64,000 nt of DNA from Gammaproteobacteria bacterium (GCA_018819515.1 JAHJPX010000011.1:62001-126000), one strand, 5' to 3'. Positions 48,206-61,524 are shown, counted from the first letter of the stretch. Numbers and translations: made by a program. The notes: generated by a model not told the origin, from the letters alone.

Positions 48206-49455
48206 TGACCACGGTTGCCATCATCGGCGGCGGTCCGGCCGGGTTGATGGCGGCGGAGGTGGTGAGCGAGGCTGGCCGGGTCGAGGGATTCGGCGTCGAT
48301 CTGTACGATGCCATGCCTTCCGTCGGCCGCAAGTTCCTGATGGCGGGGAAGGGCGGGCTGAATCTGAGCCATGCCGAGCCCCGCGAACAATTCATGAACC
48401 GCTACGGCGACCGCCGGAAGTTCGTCGAGCCGTGGCTGGCGGCGTTCGGCGTCGATGAGCTGCGCGCCTGGGCGCGCGATCTCGGCGTCGAGACCTACGT
48501 CGGTTCGTCGGGGCGCATCTTCCCGACCGACATGAAAGCCGCCCCCCTGTTGCGTTCGTGGCTGCATCGCTTGCGCGCAAACGGCGTGAAGTTTCACGCG
48601 CGGCATCGCTGGCTGGGCTGGAACGAAGCCGGCGAATTGCGCTTCGCCACGCCGAATGGCGAGGCGACTGTGCACGCCGACGCGGTGGTGCTGGCGCTGG
48701 GTGGCGGCAGTTGGGCGAAGCTCGGTTCGGACGGTGCCTGGGTGCCGGTGCTGGAAGCGGCGGGCGTTGCTGTTGCGCCGCTGAAACCTGCCAATTGCGG
48801 ATTCGATGTCGTATGGAGCAGTTTCTTCCGCGACAAGTTCGCCGGGCAACCGGTGAAGTCGGTGACGGCGAGCATCGGCGGCTTGGGTGAAGAATATCGG
48901 CGTCGCGGCGAGTTTGTCGTGACGGAACATGGCGTGGAAGGCGGATTGGTCTATTCGCTTTCGGCGCCCTTGCGCGAGGCCATCGAGGCAGAGGGCCATG
49001 CCGATCTGGAGATCGATCTGTTGCCCGACAAGTCCGTCGATCAGGTTCGGGGGGAAGTCGAGCGGCCGCGCGGTTCGCGTTCCCTGTCCAGCCACCTGCA
49101 AAGCCGGCTCGGACTCAAGGGTGTGAAGGTCGGACTGCTTCACGAATGCGCCTCGCGGGAGGATATCGGCGTACCGCCACGGCTGACTTTTCTGCTGAAG
49201 GGCCTGAAATTGCGCCTCGTTGCGCCGCGTCCGCTCGACGAGGCGATCAGCAGCGCGGGCGGCGTGCGCTTCACGGGGGAGGACGGGCTTGACGAGCACC
49301 TGATGCTGCGTGCCAGACCTGGCGTCTTCTGCGCCGGCGAGATGCTGGATTGGGAAGCGCCGACGGGCGGCTACCTGCTCACCGCCTGCTTCGCCAGCGG
49401 CCGTGCGGCCGGGCAGGGCGTGCTGGCCTGGCTGTCACGGGTCCGGCGTCTATAA
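48205..49455 (+). CDS. BaiN/HI0933-like flavoprotein, NAD(P)/FAD-dependent oxidoreductase
   Basis: 416 residues. The FAD-binding Rossmann motif is VAIIGGGPAGLMAAEVV (4-20), followed by SVGRKFLMAGKGGLNLSH, ALGGGSWAKLGSDGAW and the C-terminal GEMLDWEAPTGGYLLTACFASGRAAGQG, typical of the HI0933/TIGR03862 family. The biochemical role of this branch is unknown. A stretch EDIGVPPRLTFLLKG (about 320-334) contains eight residues encoded by a dispersed palindromic repeat. The sequence around it stays in frame. Translation is coupled to the mutarotase gene (TGATG). Confidence 0.88.
   Translation: MTTVAIIGGGPAGLMAAEVVSEAGRVEGFGVDLYDAMPSVGRKFLMAGKGGLNLSHAEPREQFMNRYGDRRKFVEPWLAAFGVDELRAWARDLGVETYVGSSGRIFPTDMKAAPLLRSWLHRLRANGVKFHARHRWLGWNEAGELRFATPNGEATVHADAVVLALGGGSWAKLGSDGAWVPVLEAAGVAVAPLKPANCGFDVVWSSFFRDKFAGQPVKSVTASIGGLGEEYRRRGEFVVTEHGVEGGLVYSLSAPLREAIEAEGHADLEIDLLPDKSVDQVRGEVERPRGSRSLSSHLQSRLGLKGVKVGLLHECASREDIGVPPRLTFLLKGLKLRLVAPRPLDEAISSAGGVRFTGEDGLDEHLMLRARPGVFCAGEMLDWEAPTGGYLLTACFASGRAAGQGVLAWLSRVRRL
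49168..49190 (+). repeat. 23-bp palindromic repeat core, in frame inside the BaiN-like gene
   Basis: GGCGTACCGCCACGG CTGACTTT, identical to the intergenic copy at 39802. Here it encodes GVPPRLTF. Confidence 0.92.
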
Positions 49456-49484
49456 TCCCGACCCCGCAACGATCCGCACCGACA

Positions 49485-50366
49485 ATGGCGATTCAATGGT
49501 TCCCCGGTCACATGACCTCGGCCCGCAAGAAGGCGGCCGAGACCATGGCCATGACCGATGTCGTCATCGAGGTGCTCGACGCCCGCTGCCCCGAGGCGAG
49601 CAGCAATCCGATGATCCGCGAGTTGCGCCTGGCCCGGCAGCGGCCTTGCCTGCGCCTGCTCAACAAGGCCGACCTTGCCGATCCCGAGGCGACCAAGGCC
49701 TGGCTGGAGTTCTACAACAAGCAGCCGGGCGTGAAGGCGGTGGCGATCTCCTGCAAGAAGCCGGGTGACGCGGCCCGCGTGCCGTCGCTGTGCCAGTCGC
49801 TGGCGCCGCATCGCAACGACGGCGTCAAGCCGCTGCGTATGATGATCATGGGCATTCCGAACGTCGGCAAGTCGACGCTGTTGAACGCGCTGGTGAAGAA
49901 GCGCGTCGCGGCGGTGGGCGACGAGCCGGCGGTGACGAAACAGCAGCAGCGAATCGACCTTTCGCCGCGCCAGACGCTGTACGACACTCCGGGGCTGATG
50001 TGGCCGAAGATCGAGCACGACTCCGACGGCTACATGCTGGCGGCCAGTCACGCCATCGGCGTCAACGCCGTGATCGAGGAGGAGGTCGCCACTTTCCTCG
50101 CCGGCCTGCTGCTCGATCGCTACGGCGACAGCCTGGCGAAGCGCTACGGATTGGCGGTAGAAGAGCTCGACGCGGTCGGTGTGCTGGAAGGCGTGGCGAG
50201 GAAACGCGGCTGCCTGCTCAAGGGACGCGGCGGCGAGCTGGACCTGGACAAGGCCTCGCTGATCCTGCTCACCGACTATCGCAGCGGCGCGCTCGGGCGC
50301 ATCAGCCTGGAAACGCCGACAACGCGCGCGGCGTTGCTGGAATCCGTCACTCCACGATCTTGTTGA
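49485..50366 (+). CDS. YlqF/RbgA-like ribosome biogenesis GTPase
   Basis: 293 residues from the ATG at 49485. Circularly permuted GTPase: G4 LLNKADLAD comes first (~58), then G1 GIPNVGKSTLLNAL (~125) and G3 YDTPGLMWPK (~167). MAIQWFPGHMTSARK is the family start. RbgA proteins act in late assembly of the 50S subunit, as known from Bacillus. The 3' end overlaps the convergent hisG by 20 bp. Confidence 0.9.
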   Translation: MAIQWFPGHMTSARKKAAETMAMTDVVIEVLDARCPEASSNPMIRELRLARQRPCLRLLNKADLADPEATKAWLEFYNKQPGVKAVAISCKKPGDAARVPSLCQSLAPHRNDGVKPLRMMIMGIPNVGKSTLLNALVKKRVAAVGDEPAVTKQQQRIDLSPRQTLYDTPGLMWPKIEHDSDGYMLAASHAIGVNAVIEEEVATFLAGLLLDRYGDSLAKRYGLAVEELDAVGVLEGVARKRGCLLKGRGGELDLDKASLILLTDYRSGALGRISLETPTTRAALLESVTPRSC

Positions 50367-51228
50367 TCGGCAGTTCGATGATGCCGCGCGCGCCGGTGGC
50401 GTAAAGGCGGGGCATCAGTTCCCGCACCAGTTTCTCGTCGACGACGGTGGACATTTCCACCCAGGCCGGATCGGCAAGCGTGGATACCGTCGGCGTCGCC
50501 AGTGCCGGCAGCAGCTTGAGTACGGCATCGACCTGGTCGCGCGGCACATTCATCGACAGCAGCACGCGGGTAGCGGCGGCGATGGCGCCCAGCAGCATCA
50601 TGAGCAAACGGTCGATCTTCTCCAGCTTCCAGCCGTCCTTGCGCGCCTCGCGGTTGGCGACGAAGCGCGGCGTGCTTTCCAGGACAACATGCATCACTTT
50701 CAACTGGTTGGCGCGCAGCGAGGAGCCGGTTTCCGAGACGTCGACGATGGCATCGGCGAGGATGGGCGGCTTGACCTCGGTGGCGCCCCAGGAAAACTCG
50801 ATCTCGGCCGTTACGCCGTGCTCGTCCAGGAAGCGGCGGGTCATGCCGACGGCTTCGGTGGCAATGCGCTTGCCTTGCAGATCCTTGACGGTATCGAACG
50901 GCGAGCCTTCCTTGGAAGCCATCACCCAGCGCACGATGCCGTAGTTCGGCCATGGCGCGCGCAGGTCCGCGAGTTCCTCGACGTCGGCGCCGGTTTCGAG
51001 TATCCAGTCGAGGCCGGTGATGGCGCAGTCGATGATGCCCTGGCCGACGTAGCGGGCCATTTCCTGCGGACGGATCAGGATGCACTCGATCTCGGGGTCG
51101 TCAATGTCCGGGTAATAGGAACGGCCGGAGATGCGCAAGTTGTAGCCGGCGCGCCGGAACAGGCTTTGGGTGGTTTCCTGCAGGCTGCCCTTGGGGATGC
51201 CGACGCGCAAGCGGGGTTGTTCGCTCAT
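50347..51228 (-). CDS. hisG: ATP phosphoribosyltransferase, long form HisG
   Basis: 293 residues. Catalytic part: LRVGIPKGSLQETTQSLFRRAGY, ITGLDWILETGADVEELADL and SETGSSLRANQLKV. Residues ~215-293 form the C-terminal regulatory domain (VSTLADPAWVEMSTVVDEKLVRELMPRLYATGARGIIELPINKIV) of the long, self-sufficient HisG form. It starts histidine synthesis by joining ATP and PRPP and is inhibited by histidine. No other his gene is near. Many betaproteobacteria have a short HisG with HisZ, so this may be a second enzyme. It overlaps the upstream membrane-protein gene by 4 bp. Confidence 0.93.
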   Translation of the reverse strand: MSEQPRLRVGIPKGSLQETTQSLFRRAGYNLRISGRSYYPDIDDPEIECILIRPQEMARYVGQGIIDCAITGLDWILETGADVEELADLRAPWPNYGIVRWVMASKEGSPFDTVKDLQGKRIATEAVGMTRRFLDEHGVTAEIEFSWGATEVKPPILADAIVDVSETGSSLRANQLKVMHVVLESTPRFVANREARKDGWKLEKIDRLLMMLLGAIAAATRVLLSMNVPRDQVDAVLKLLPALATPTVSTLADPAWVEMSTVVDEKLVRELMPRLYATGARGIIELPINKIVE

Positions 51229-51899
51229 TGTTTCTTTTCCCTGGATTTCAATGGTTCGCTCAGGCTGACGAAATCGCGCGGCGCGACATATTGCAGGAGT
51301 TCCTTCTTGTCGGAATCGAGGAGAATGTCCAGACCGCGTTCGGGATACAGCAAATGCTCGATTTGTTCGGAGGTGCGATGCCTTGATGCCGGCTCGCCGA
51401 AACGCTGCACGATCATGGTTTCGTCAAGGTTGATCGAGGGAATGAACGCCAGACTGCGAATCGGCGCCGCCAGCGCCGGCGCGACATCCTGTTTGGCAAG
51501 TGTTGATTTCTTCGTCGCGCCACTCTCCATGTATTCCGTTTTCGTCGTCCGCTTGCGCATGGCGGCCAGGGTGTCGGCAGCAACATCCGCGGTAACCAGC
51601 AGCTTGCCGGTCACGGCGCCCGCGGTGACGGTGTCGAAGTAGAGCTCCAGCGATCCGGCCTCGTCGGGCGCGGCGACGATGGCCAGTTCGCCTTCGCCGA
51701 AACGAACCCGGGCGTCTTCCAGGGTACTGGTGCCGAGTGTGAGATCGAGAACGCGGGATTGGCCGTCAGCGAGAACCTCGATCTGCCAGGGCAGCCCGCT
51801 CACAGGCTCGCCGGTCTGGTTGTCGGGAGAGGGCGACAGCAGCATCGGGGCGAAAAGAATTGCGATTATTACGGCCAGTGCGGCAAAAAAAAGCTTCAT
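51225..51899 (-). CDS. Conserved hypothetical exported/membrane-anchored protein
   Basis: 224 residues. One N-terminal hydrophobic segment (LFFAALAVIIAILFAPMLL) is followed by a periplasmic part without recognised motif. The middle (VLDLTLGTSTLEDARVRFGEGELAIVAAPDEAGSLELYFDTVTAGAVTGKLLVTADV) and the end (ERGLDILLDSDKKELLQYVAPRDF) look like a compact beta-rich domain. It is read before hisG with a 4-bp ATGA overlap, so the pair is co-translated. Function unknown. Confidence 0.75.
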   Translation of the reverse strand: MKLFFAALAVIIAILFAPMLLSPSPDNQTGEPVSGLPWQIEVLADGQSRVLDLTLGTSTLEDARVRFGEGELAIVAAPDEAGSLELYFDTVTAGAVTGKLLVTADVAADTLAAMRKRTTKTEYMESGATKKSTLAKQDVAPALAAPIRSLAFIPSINLDETMIVQRFGEPASRHRTSEQIEHLLYPERGLDILLDSDKKELLQYVAPRDFVSLSEPLKSREKKQ

Positions 51900-52055
51900 G
51901 AGTGTCTGTGGCGGAAGTGCGCGGATGGGAAAGCGCGCAGTCTAAGCCGGTACCGCCAACTCCGGCAAGGTTGAACGCAACGCGGTCAACCAATTCCTTG
52001 GTCCAACGTTGTTGCTCTTGGCGTCTGGGCGGCAAAACAAAATTGGAGACGGAAG

Positions 52056-52340
52056 ATGGGCAGTCTTGGCGACGGGTCTTATCTGCAATTCCTGGATTCC
52101 CTGAAGCAGGCCGGGATTGCAATCATCAACGAACACGAGTTGCGCCAGCGACTGGCGGAAGCACAACGTTGGCGCTTTGCATTCGCAACGCTGGCTGCAA
52201 ACGGCCGCTCGCTCGGAATTCGCTTCATCAATGAACGCGAAGGCGCCAACGACGCGCAAATCTGGAACACCTTTGCCCGGTTCGACTTCCCATCGCAGCT
52301 TCAGGCGACCTTTGCCGAAAGTTTGAGAACCGAGCACTGA
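52056..52340 (+). CDS. Small hypothetical protein
   Basis: 94 residues. GGAGACGGAAG in front of the ATG is a convincing ribosome site. The protein is soluble, helical at first (YLQFLDSLKQAGIAIINEHELRQRLAEAQRW), then mixed (IRFINEREGANDAQIWNTFARFDFPSQLQATF). I recognise no family. It stands between divergent and convergent neighbours, with its own 156-bp upstream gap. Confidence 0.6.
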   Translation: MGSLGDGSYLQFLDSLKQAGIAIINEHELRQRLAEAQRWRFAFATLAANGRSLGIRFINEREGANDAQIWNTFARFDFPSQLQATFAESLRTEH

Positions 52341-52358
52341 GTCCGGAACCAGCCGTTC

Positions 52359-54023
<1,665 letters not shown>

Positions 54024-54094
54024 TGGGCTGAGACCTGAGGGTGATTCGGAAAGGTCGAGAGCTTACCGGAGGCCGGTGCGCTTGTGGGGCGGAT

Positions 54095-56113
54095 TCAGGG
54101 CAGGTCGATGCCGACCGAGAAATGGATCATCCGGGATACGGGATTGACCGGTGCTTCGGGATGCAGCGACTGTTCGGAGCGGTCGGCGATCTCCTGGTGG
54201 CTGCTGCCGAGATTGATGCCGGAAAGCGCGAAAACGATTTCCTGCGCACCGATGCGCATCCGTCGCTGGATGCTGAAGTCGTAGGTAGTGTAGGCAGGTG
54301 CTTCATAACTATACTGACCGAAAAAACCCTCGCCGCCGGCAAGCGGGCCCATGCGCAGGGCCGTGATCATGCTCGACCATCCGTGGCGCCAATCCTGTAT
54401 CCAACTCACGCTGGCCGAGTAGGGCGCGACGCGTGTTCTGATCGAGGGGTCATCGATGTGTCTATCGATCATCACGTGATTCAGGATGATGCGGCCATCA
54501 GTCCATGGCCTGGTGTCAAGTTGGTATTCGAGCCCCCGCAGCGTTATGGGAGAGTCGAGGTTGTAGTACTGCTTGGAAGTAATGTAAGCCGCGAGCAGCG
54601 GATTGTCCGGCGTGGTCGGCACTTCCCGTCGCGCGACGAAGCCTGTGATGCGTTCGTTGAACAGGCGCACATCGAGTCGCGTGTCGCCCGCCTTGAAGCG
54701 CTCCAGCCAGCCGATTTCGGCACTGTCGATACGAGGTGGGGCGAGGTCGGGATTCTGGACGTAAGGCCGGGCGAGCAGGCTGCCGGTGGCAGGATCGTAG
54801 ACACGCACGTCGCCGTAACGCTCGAGCAGGTTGCGATCGCGCCATGCACGCGAGTAGCCGGCGCGCAGCGTCGTTTCCGGAGTGGCTTGCCAGTTGACGA
54901 AGGCTCGCGGCGAATAGCGGGCACGATCGTCTGAGTACTTCTCGGCCATGGCGCCAAGGTTTGTCGTCCAGTAGGGGGCAAAGCGCCATTCCATGTTGCC
55001 GAACAGGCGGTACAGGTCGGTGGCTATCCTGTCGCGCCCGTAGTAGACGAAGGGTGCCTCGACGGTCTCCCTGCGTGCCTCGCCCCCCCAGACGGCCTTC
55101 ACATCATCTGAGAATGACAGCCGATGCTGCGCTTCGACGCTGTTGCGTTCGATGTCGCGGTTGCGATTCAGCGGCACGTATGGGAAGTATGGTAGTGAGG
55201 AAGCGATCCATTCGTCGCGGGCCGAAATGTTGTTGTAGAAGTAGTTGACCAGCACTTCCTCGTCAGTGCTCGCAATATGTCGCCACTGCGTCTGAAGCGA
55301 GGTGTTGCGCGTCTCGATGCGTCGTTCGCCATCGTTGTTGAACGGCGAGTCGGCATAGCCGGCTTCGCGGTTGCCGTCGCTGGCCGTGATCCTCAGCGTC
55401 GCCTGATCGTGGTCGGAAATCTGGTGGTCGCTACGCAGGCTGAAAACGTTCATCCGGCTGCGATCGTGCAGTCCCGAATATCCGTCGTCACTTCGGGTCG
55501 AGGCGGCGAGTCGCACCGCGTGATTGCCTGGACCGCTGTCCCAACCCGCACGCAGGTCGCGGATATCCTCGTTGCCGGCGCCCATGTCAACCGATGCTCC
55601 GGGTGCGCTGCCGGCCTGGCGCGTAATGATGTTGATGACCCCGAGGAAGGCGTTCGGTCCGTAGGCGACGGCATCGGTGCCGCGCACGATCTCGATGCGA
55701 TCGATCTCGTCGACGGTGACCGGCAGTGCCAGCCAGTCAACGCCGCCCAGGACTCCCGGCGAATAGACAGCGCGACCATCGATCAGTACCTGCATATCGG
55801 CCGGCGAATCGTTGCCGAGTCCATGATAGGTGACCCAATTGATGCCACTTCGCTCTTGACCCACCTGCATGCCGGGGACCAGCCGCAGCAGTCGAGCGAT
55901 ATCGCGATAGCCGGTGGCGCGGATCAGGTCGCCGTCGAGTACTGTAACAGCCGCTGGCGCCTCGCGTAGCGGCTGCGGCAGGCGCGACGGAGTAAGCACG
56001 ATCGGCAGGTCTTCGAAATAACTGCCTGCGCCGGGCGGATCGATGCCCTCCTGCGCGTGAGCCAACATGCACAGAAATCCGAGTGAAATGCTTGGGAATC
56101 TTTTGAAATCCAA
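54095..56113 (-). CDS. TonB-dependent outer membrane receptor
   Basis: 672 residues. The start shown is a TTG with weak support; no ATG fits. A short signal (KRFPSISLGFLCMLAHAQ) is followed by a TonB-box-like EDLPIVLTPSRL, plug domain (PAAVTVLDGDLIRATGYRDIARLLRLVPGMQVG; MQVLIDGRAVYSPGVLGGVDW; IDRIEIVRGTDAVAYGPNAFLGVINIIT) and a beta-barrel to the end. The final strand is VSRMIHFSVGIDLP. The ligand may be a siderophore, cobalamin or another scarce compound; no binding-protein genes flank it to decide. The upstream 60 bp are AT-rich. Confidence 0.9.
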   Translation of the reverse strand: MDFKRFPSISLGFLCMLAHAQEGIDPPGAGSYFEDLPIVLTPSRLPQPLREAPAAVTVLDGDLIRATGYRDIARLLRLVPGMQVGQERSGINWVTYHGLGNDSPADMQVLIDGRAVYSPGVLGGVDWLALPVTVDEIDRIEIVRGTDAVAYGPNAFLGVINIITRQAGSAPGASVDMGAGNEDIRDLRAGWDSGPGNHAVRLAASTRSDDGYSGLHDRSRMNVFSLRSDHQISDHDQATLRITASDGNREAGYADSPFNNDGERRIETRNTSLQTQWRHIASTDEEVLVNYFYNNISARDEWIASSLPYFPYVPLNRNRDIERNSVEAQHRLSFSDDVKAVWGGEARRETVEAPFVYYGRDRIATDLYRLFGNMEWRFAPYWTTNLGAMAEKYSDDRARYSPRAFVNWQATPETTLRAGYSRAWRDRNLLERYGDVRVYDPATGSLLARPYVQNPDLAPPRIDSAEIGWLERFKAGDTRLDVRLFNERITGFVARREVPTTPDNPLLAAYITSKQYYNLDSPITLRGLEYQLDTRPWTDGRIILNHVMIDRHIDDPSIRTRVAPYSASVSWIQDWRHGWSSMITALRMGPLAGGEGFFGQYSYEAPAYTTYDFSIQRRMRIGAQEIVFALSGINLGSSHQEIADRSEQSLHPEAPVNPVSRMIHFSVGIDLP

Positions 56114-56176
56114 GGCAATATTTTCTTGTCGTTGATAGGACAGTCGGATATTAACACCACTAAAGGCATAGAAATG

Positions 56177-56440
56177 TCAAGAGGATGAAACCGTGACAAT
56201 CGGCCGCTCCTCTGCGATCGCTTCGCCTTCGCTCACCAGGACATCAACGATCGTTCCCTCGCAAGGCGACGGAATATCGAGCGCCACCTTTCCCGTTTCC
56301 AGAGTGATCAACGGCTCGTCAGCCCGGATTCGGTCGCCCGGCTTGACGTGCACGACCTCGACCATCACCTCGCCGCTGCCGCAACTGCCGCAGGTATCCC
56401 AGCACTCGGGATACCGGGGCATGCGGACTTCCGTGATCAA
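56177..56440 (-). CDS. Stand-alone lipoyl-domain protein with Cys-rich insertion
   Basis: 87 residues, a single biotinyl/lipoyl domain. LETGKVALDIPSP contains the Lys 51 expected to carry lipoate. The usual acidic N-terminal loop is replaced by PECWDTCGSCGSGEV with three Cys (13, 17 and 20), and a fourth Cys is at 60. It is the last gene of the glycine cleavage operon and overlaps gcvR by 4 bp. It may be a lipoyl carrier or redox partner for an alpha-ketoacid dehydrogenase or for glycine cleavage, but GcvH is present already. Function unproven. Confidence 0.8.
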   Translation of the reverse strand: MITEVRMPRYPECWDTCGSCGSGEVMVEVVHVKPGDRIRADEPLITLETGKVALDIPSPCEGTIVDVLVSEGEAIAEERPIVTVSSS

Positions 56441-56953
56441 GCGATTTTCTCGTCGAGGTTGATGTCGACCATCAGGTCGTTGGAGATGCGCTCCAGTTCA
56501 GCCGTGAGCGCACGGGCATCGAGGTCGTGGCCGGCCAGGAGGTCGATGTCTGCATGGAACATGATTTCGGCCGACATCGGCGCACTGGCGGTGCGAGTCG
56601 ACAGATCCTCGACGTTGACCGCGTGGCGCGCCAGCACCTGCGACACCTCGCGGACGATGCCGATGCGGTCATGGCCGACCAGCGAGAGCTTGAGGCGGCG
56701 TCCAGCCACGGCTGACTTTTGTTCCAACGACGATTCGGCAGTGACCCTCAGCCCGGAAAGCTTGCCAAGCGCAGCCTTGAGGGCTTCGGCGCTGTCGTTG
56801 GGTACGGCGACTTCGACAATGCCGGCGAATTTGCCGGCCAGATGCGACATCGACGATTCCAGCCAGTTGCCATGGTGGGAAGAGATGGCGGCGGAAAGCT
56901 CGCCGACCAGGCCGGGGCGGTCGTCGCCAATGACGGTAAGGATCAGGAATTGG

Positions 56954-56961
<8 letters not shown>
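56437..56961 (-). CDS. gcvR: GcvR-like glycine cleavage regulator, double ACT domain
   Basis: 174 residues from the ATG at 56961; an ATG at 56967 adds two residues, and GGAGG in the gcvP end serves both. Two ACT domains: FLILTVIGDDRPGLVGELSAAISSHHGNWLESSMSHLAGKFAGIVEV and LKLSLVGHDRIGIVREVSQVLARHAVNVEDLSTRTASAPMSAEIMFHADIDL. GcvR in E. coli binds glycine and holds the activator GcvA. No GcvA-type regulator gene is in the window. Between the domains the stretch EQKSAVAGRRLKL is partly encoded by a dispersed repeat. It overlaps gcvP by 8 bp. Confidence 0.85.
56697..56719 (+). repeat. 23-bp repeat core, in frame inside gcvR
   Basis: GGCGTCCAGCCACGG CTGACTTT. In the gcvR frame it encodes KSAVAGR(R) in the linker between the two ACT domains. 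This is one of the more diverged copies; the palindromic stem is weakened. Confidence 0.78.
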
Positions 56962-59794
<2,833 letters not shown>

Positions 59795-59801
59795 GGACGC
59801 C

Positions 59802-60185
59802 TCAGTGTTCGTCGGCGACCTTGGCGTAGGCGGCGGCATTGAGCAGGGCGCCGATTTGGGCGGCGTCGCTCGGCTTCAGCTTGAACAGCCAGGCGGCGTA
59901 GGCGTCCTGATTCACCGATTCCGGGGCGTCGATGGCGGCGTCGTTGCGGGCAATGACCTCGCCCGAGACGGGTGCGTAGATGTCGGAGGCGGCCTTGACC
60001 GACTCGACCACCGCGCATTCCTCGCCGGCCTTGACCGTGCGGCCGGCATCGGGAAGTTCCAAAAAGACGATGTCGCCCAGGGCTTCCTGGGCGTGGTCGG
60101 TGATGCCGACCGTGACGGTGCCGTCGGCTTCGAGTTTGACCCACTCGTGGGACTTGGTGTACTTGAGTTCGCTTGGGATGGACAT
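59802..60185 (-). CDS. gcvH: Glycine cleavage system H protein
   Basis: 127 residues. SELKYTKSHEWVKLEADGTVTVGITDHAQEALGDIVFLELPDAG is the family start. The lipoyl Lys is at ESVKAASD (K64). It shuttles the aminomethyl group from GcvP to GcvT and electrons to lipoamide dehydrogenase. It sits 10 bp after gcvT and 7 bp before gcvP. No lpd gene is close. Confidence 0.97.
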   Translation of the reverse strand: MSIPSELKYTKSHEWVKLEADGTVTVGITDHAQEALGDIVFLELPDAGRTVKAGEECAVVESVKAASDIYAPVSGEVIARNDAAIDAPESVNQDAYAAWLFKLKPSDAAQIGALLNAAAYAKVADEH

Positions 60186-60195
60186 GTCGATTCTC

Positions 60196-61281
60196 CTAGA
60201 TCAAAGCTTTGCCGTGACGGGCGAAATTGGGTTTGACGACGCGGGCCTTGAGCGGCTTGTCGCGGACGATGACTTCGACTACGTCGCCGATATTGATGCC
60301 GAGCGGTACGCGGGCGAGGGCGATGGAGCGCTGCAAAGTAGGCGAGAAACTACCTGAAGTAGTATCTCCATTACCTTGTTTTGTTACTACTTGTTGATGC
60401 GATCGCAAGACGCCCCGGTCTTCCAGCAGCAGGCCGACCAACTGACGCTGCGGGTGGCGTGTCACCACGGCTGACTTTCCGATGAAGTCGCGGCTGGCGT
60501 CCTTGAGGTCGAGCGTCCAGGTCAGGCCCGACTCGGTCGGCAGGGTGGTTTCGTCCATGTCCGAGCCGTAGAGGTTCATGCCGGCTTCCAGGCGCAGGGT
60601 GTCGCGGGCGCCCAGGCCGATTGGCGCGACGCCGGCCGCGCGCAGCTTGTCCCAGACGGCGGGAGCTTGGGCTGCGGGCAGGGTGATCTCGAAGCCGTCC
60701 TCGCCGGTGTAGCCGGTGCGGGCGATCAGACCGTCGGTCATGCCCGGCCACTCGGCGGCCTGGAAGACGATCAGGTTTTCGCTGGCCGCCTTGGCTTCCG
60801 GGAATGCCGTCCAGAACTTCGCGCGGGCGTTCGGCCCCTGGACGGCGATCATCGCCAGTTCCGGTCGGCCAGTGATCGAGACATTGAAGCCTTCGGCCTG
60901 CTTCAGCATCCAGGCCAGATCCTTGTCGGCCGTGCCGGCATTGACGACGATGCGGTACTTGGTCGGCGAGAAGAAGTAAATGATCAGGTCGTCGATCACC
61001 CCGCCCTCGGGATTCAGCATGCAGGAATAGAGCGCCTTGCCGGGCAGGGTCAGCTTGGCGACATCGTTCGCGACGAGTTTTCTGAGCCAGGCTTGAGCAT
61101 CGCAGCCCAGCACGTCGACCGCCCGCATGTGCGAAACGTCGAACATGCCGGCATCACGGCGGACGGTGTGATGCTCTTCCAACTGTGATCCGTAGTGGAT
61201 GGGCATCTCCCAACCGGCAAAGTCGACCATCTTGGCACCAGCGGTGACATGGGACTCGTAAAGTGGTGTTCGTTTTATCAT
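60196..61281 (-). CDS. gcvT: Aminomethyltransferase, glycine cleavage T protein
   Basis: 361 residues. KRTPLYESHVTAGAKMVDFAGWEMPIHYGSQLEEHHTVRRDAGMFDVSHM, MNPEGG-type block (MLNPEGGVIDDLIIYF) and the folate-site sequence GARDTLRLEAGMNLYGSDMDE are all present. It releases ammonia and makes methylene-tetrahydrofolate. The segment FIGKSAVVTRHPQRQLVGL carries residues encoded by a dispersed repeat. The stretch at 60351-60400 (about 36% GC) uses codons rare in this window while coding for conserved residues. It is the first gene after the glycine riboswitch. Confidence 0.96.
   Translation of the reverse strand: MIKRTPLYESHVTAGAKMVDFAGWEMPIHYGSQLEEHHTVRRDAGMFDVSHMRAVDVLGCDAQAWLRKLVANDVAKLTLPGKALYSCMLNPEGGVIDDLIIYFFSPTKYRIVVNAGTADKDLAWMLKQAEGFNVSITGRPELAMIAVQGPNARAKFWTAFPEAKAASENLIVFQAAEWPGMTDGLIARTGYTGEDGFEITLPAAQAPAVWDKLRAAGVAPIGLGARDTLRLEAGMNLYGSDMDETTLPTESGLTWTLDLKDASRDFIGKSAVVTRHPQRQLVGLLLEDRGVLRSHQQVVTKQGNGDTTSGSFSPTLQRSIALARVPLGINIGDVVEVIVRDKPLKARVVKPNFARHGKALI
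60456..60478 (+). repeat. 23-bp palindromic repeat core, in frame inside gcvT
   Basis: GGCGTGTCACCACGG CTGACTTT. In the gcvT frame it gives KSAVVTRHP, the same frame as in gcvR but different from that in gcvP. Confidence 0.88.
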
Positions 61282-61321
61282 AATTCAAAGACTTATCAGT
61301 CTTTCCTCATGTAATTTCACG

Positions 61322-61358
61322 AAAAACAAAAAGGGCGAAGACCTTGCGATCTTCGCCC
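61322..61358 (-). terminator. Intrinsic terminator as expression platform of the glycine riboswitch
   Basis: On the minus strand GGGCGAAGA, an 8-base loop, TCTTCGCCC, then TTTTTGTTTTT. It lies between the riboswitch and gcvT. By analogy with known glycine switches, glycine binding should prevent it from forming and so turn gcv on. Confidence 0.82.
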
Positions 61359-61524
61359 ATCTGTCCTTGCACCTGAGAGATTTTCCCCATCGGTGGACCG
61401 CTATCGCACAACGTCGTGCCGGTCGCTCTCCAGATTTGTCCTGCGTCGTCGGCCCTTTTGCCTGAGCGGTTCCGGGCGGTTGCGCCTTCGGCGGCAGTGG
61501 GGGTCTCCGACTGCTCTCTCCCGA
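61359..61524 (-). promoter_or_regulatory. Tandem glycine riboswitch upstream of gcvT
   Basis: On the minus strand the leader shows the conserved parts of both aptamers in order. First aptamer: GGGAGAG, CGCCGAAGG, GCAA, CTCAGGCAAAAGG. Linker: GACGACGCAGGACAAA. Second aptamer: TCTGGAGAG, CACCGATGGGG, TCTCTCAGGTGCAAGGACAGA. It controls gcvT-gcvH-gcvP-gcvR-lipoyl protein. Confidence 0.93.
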
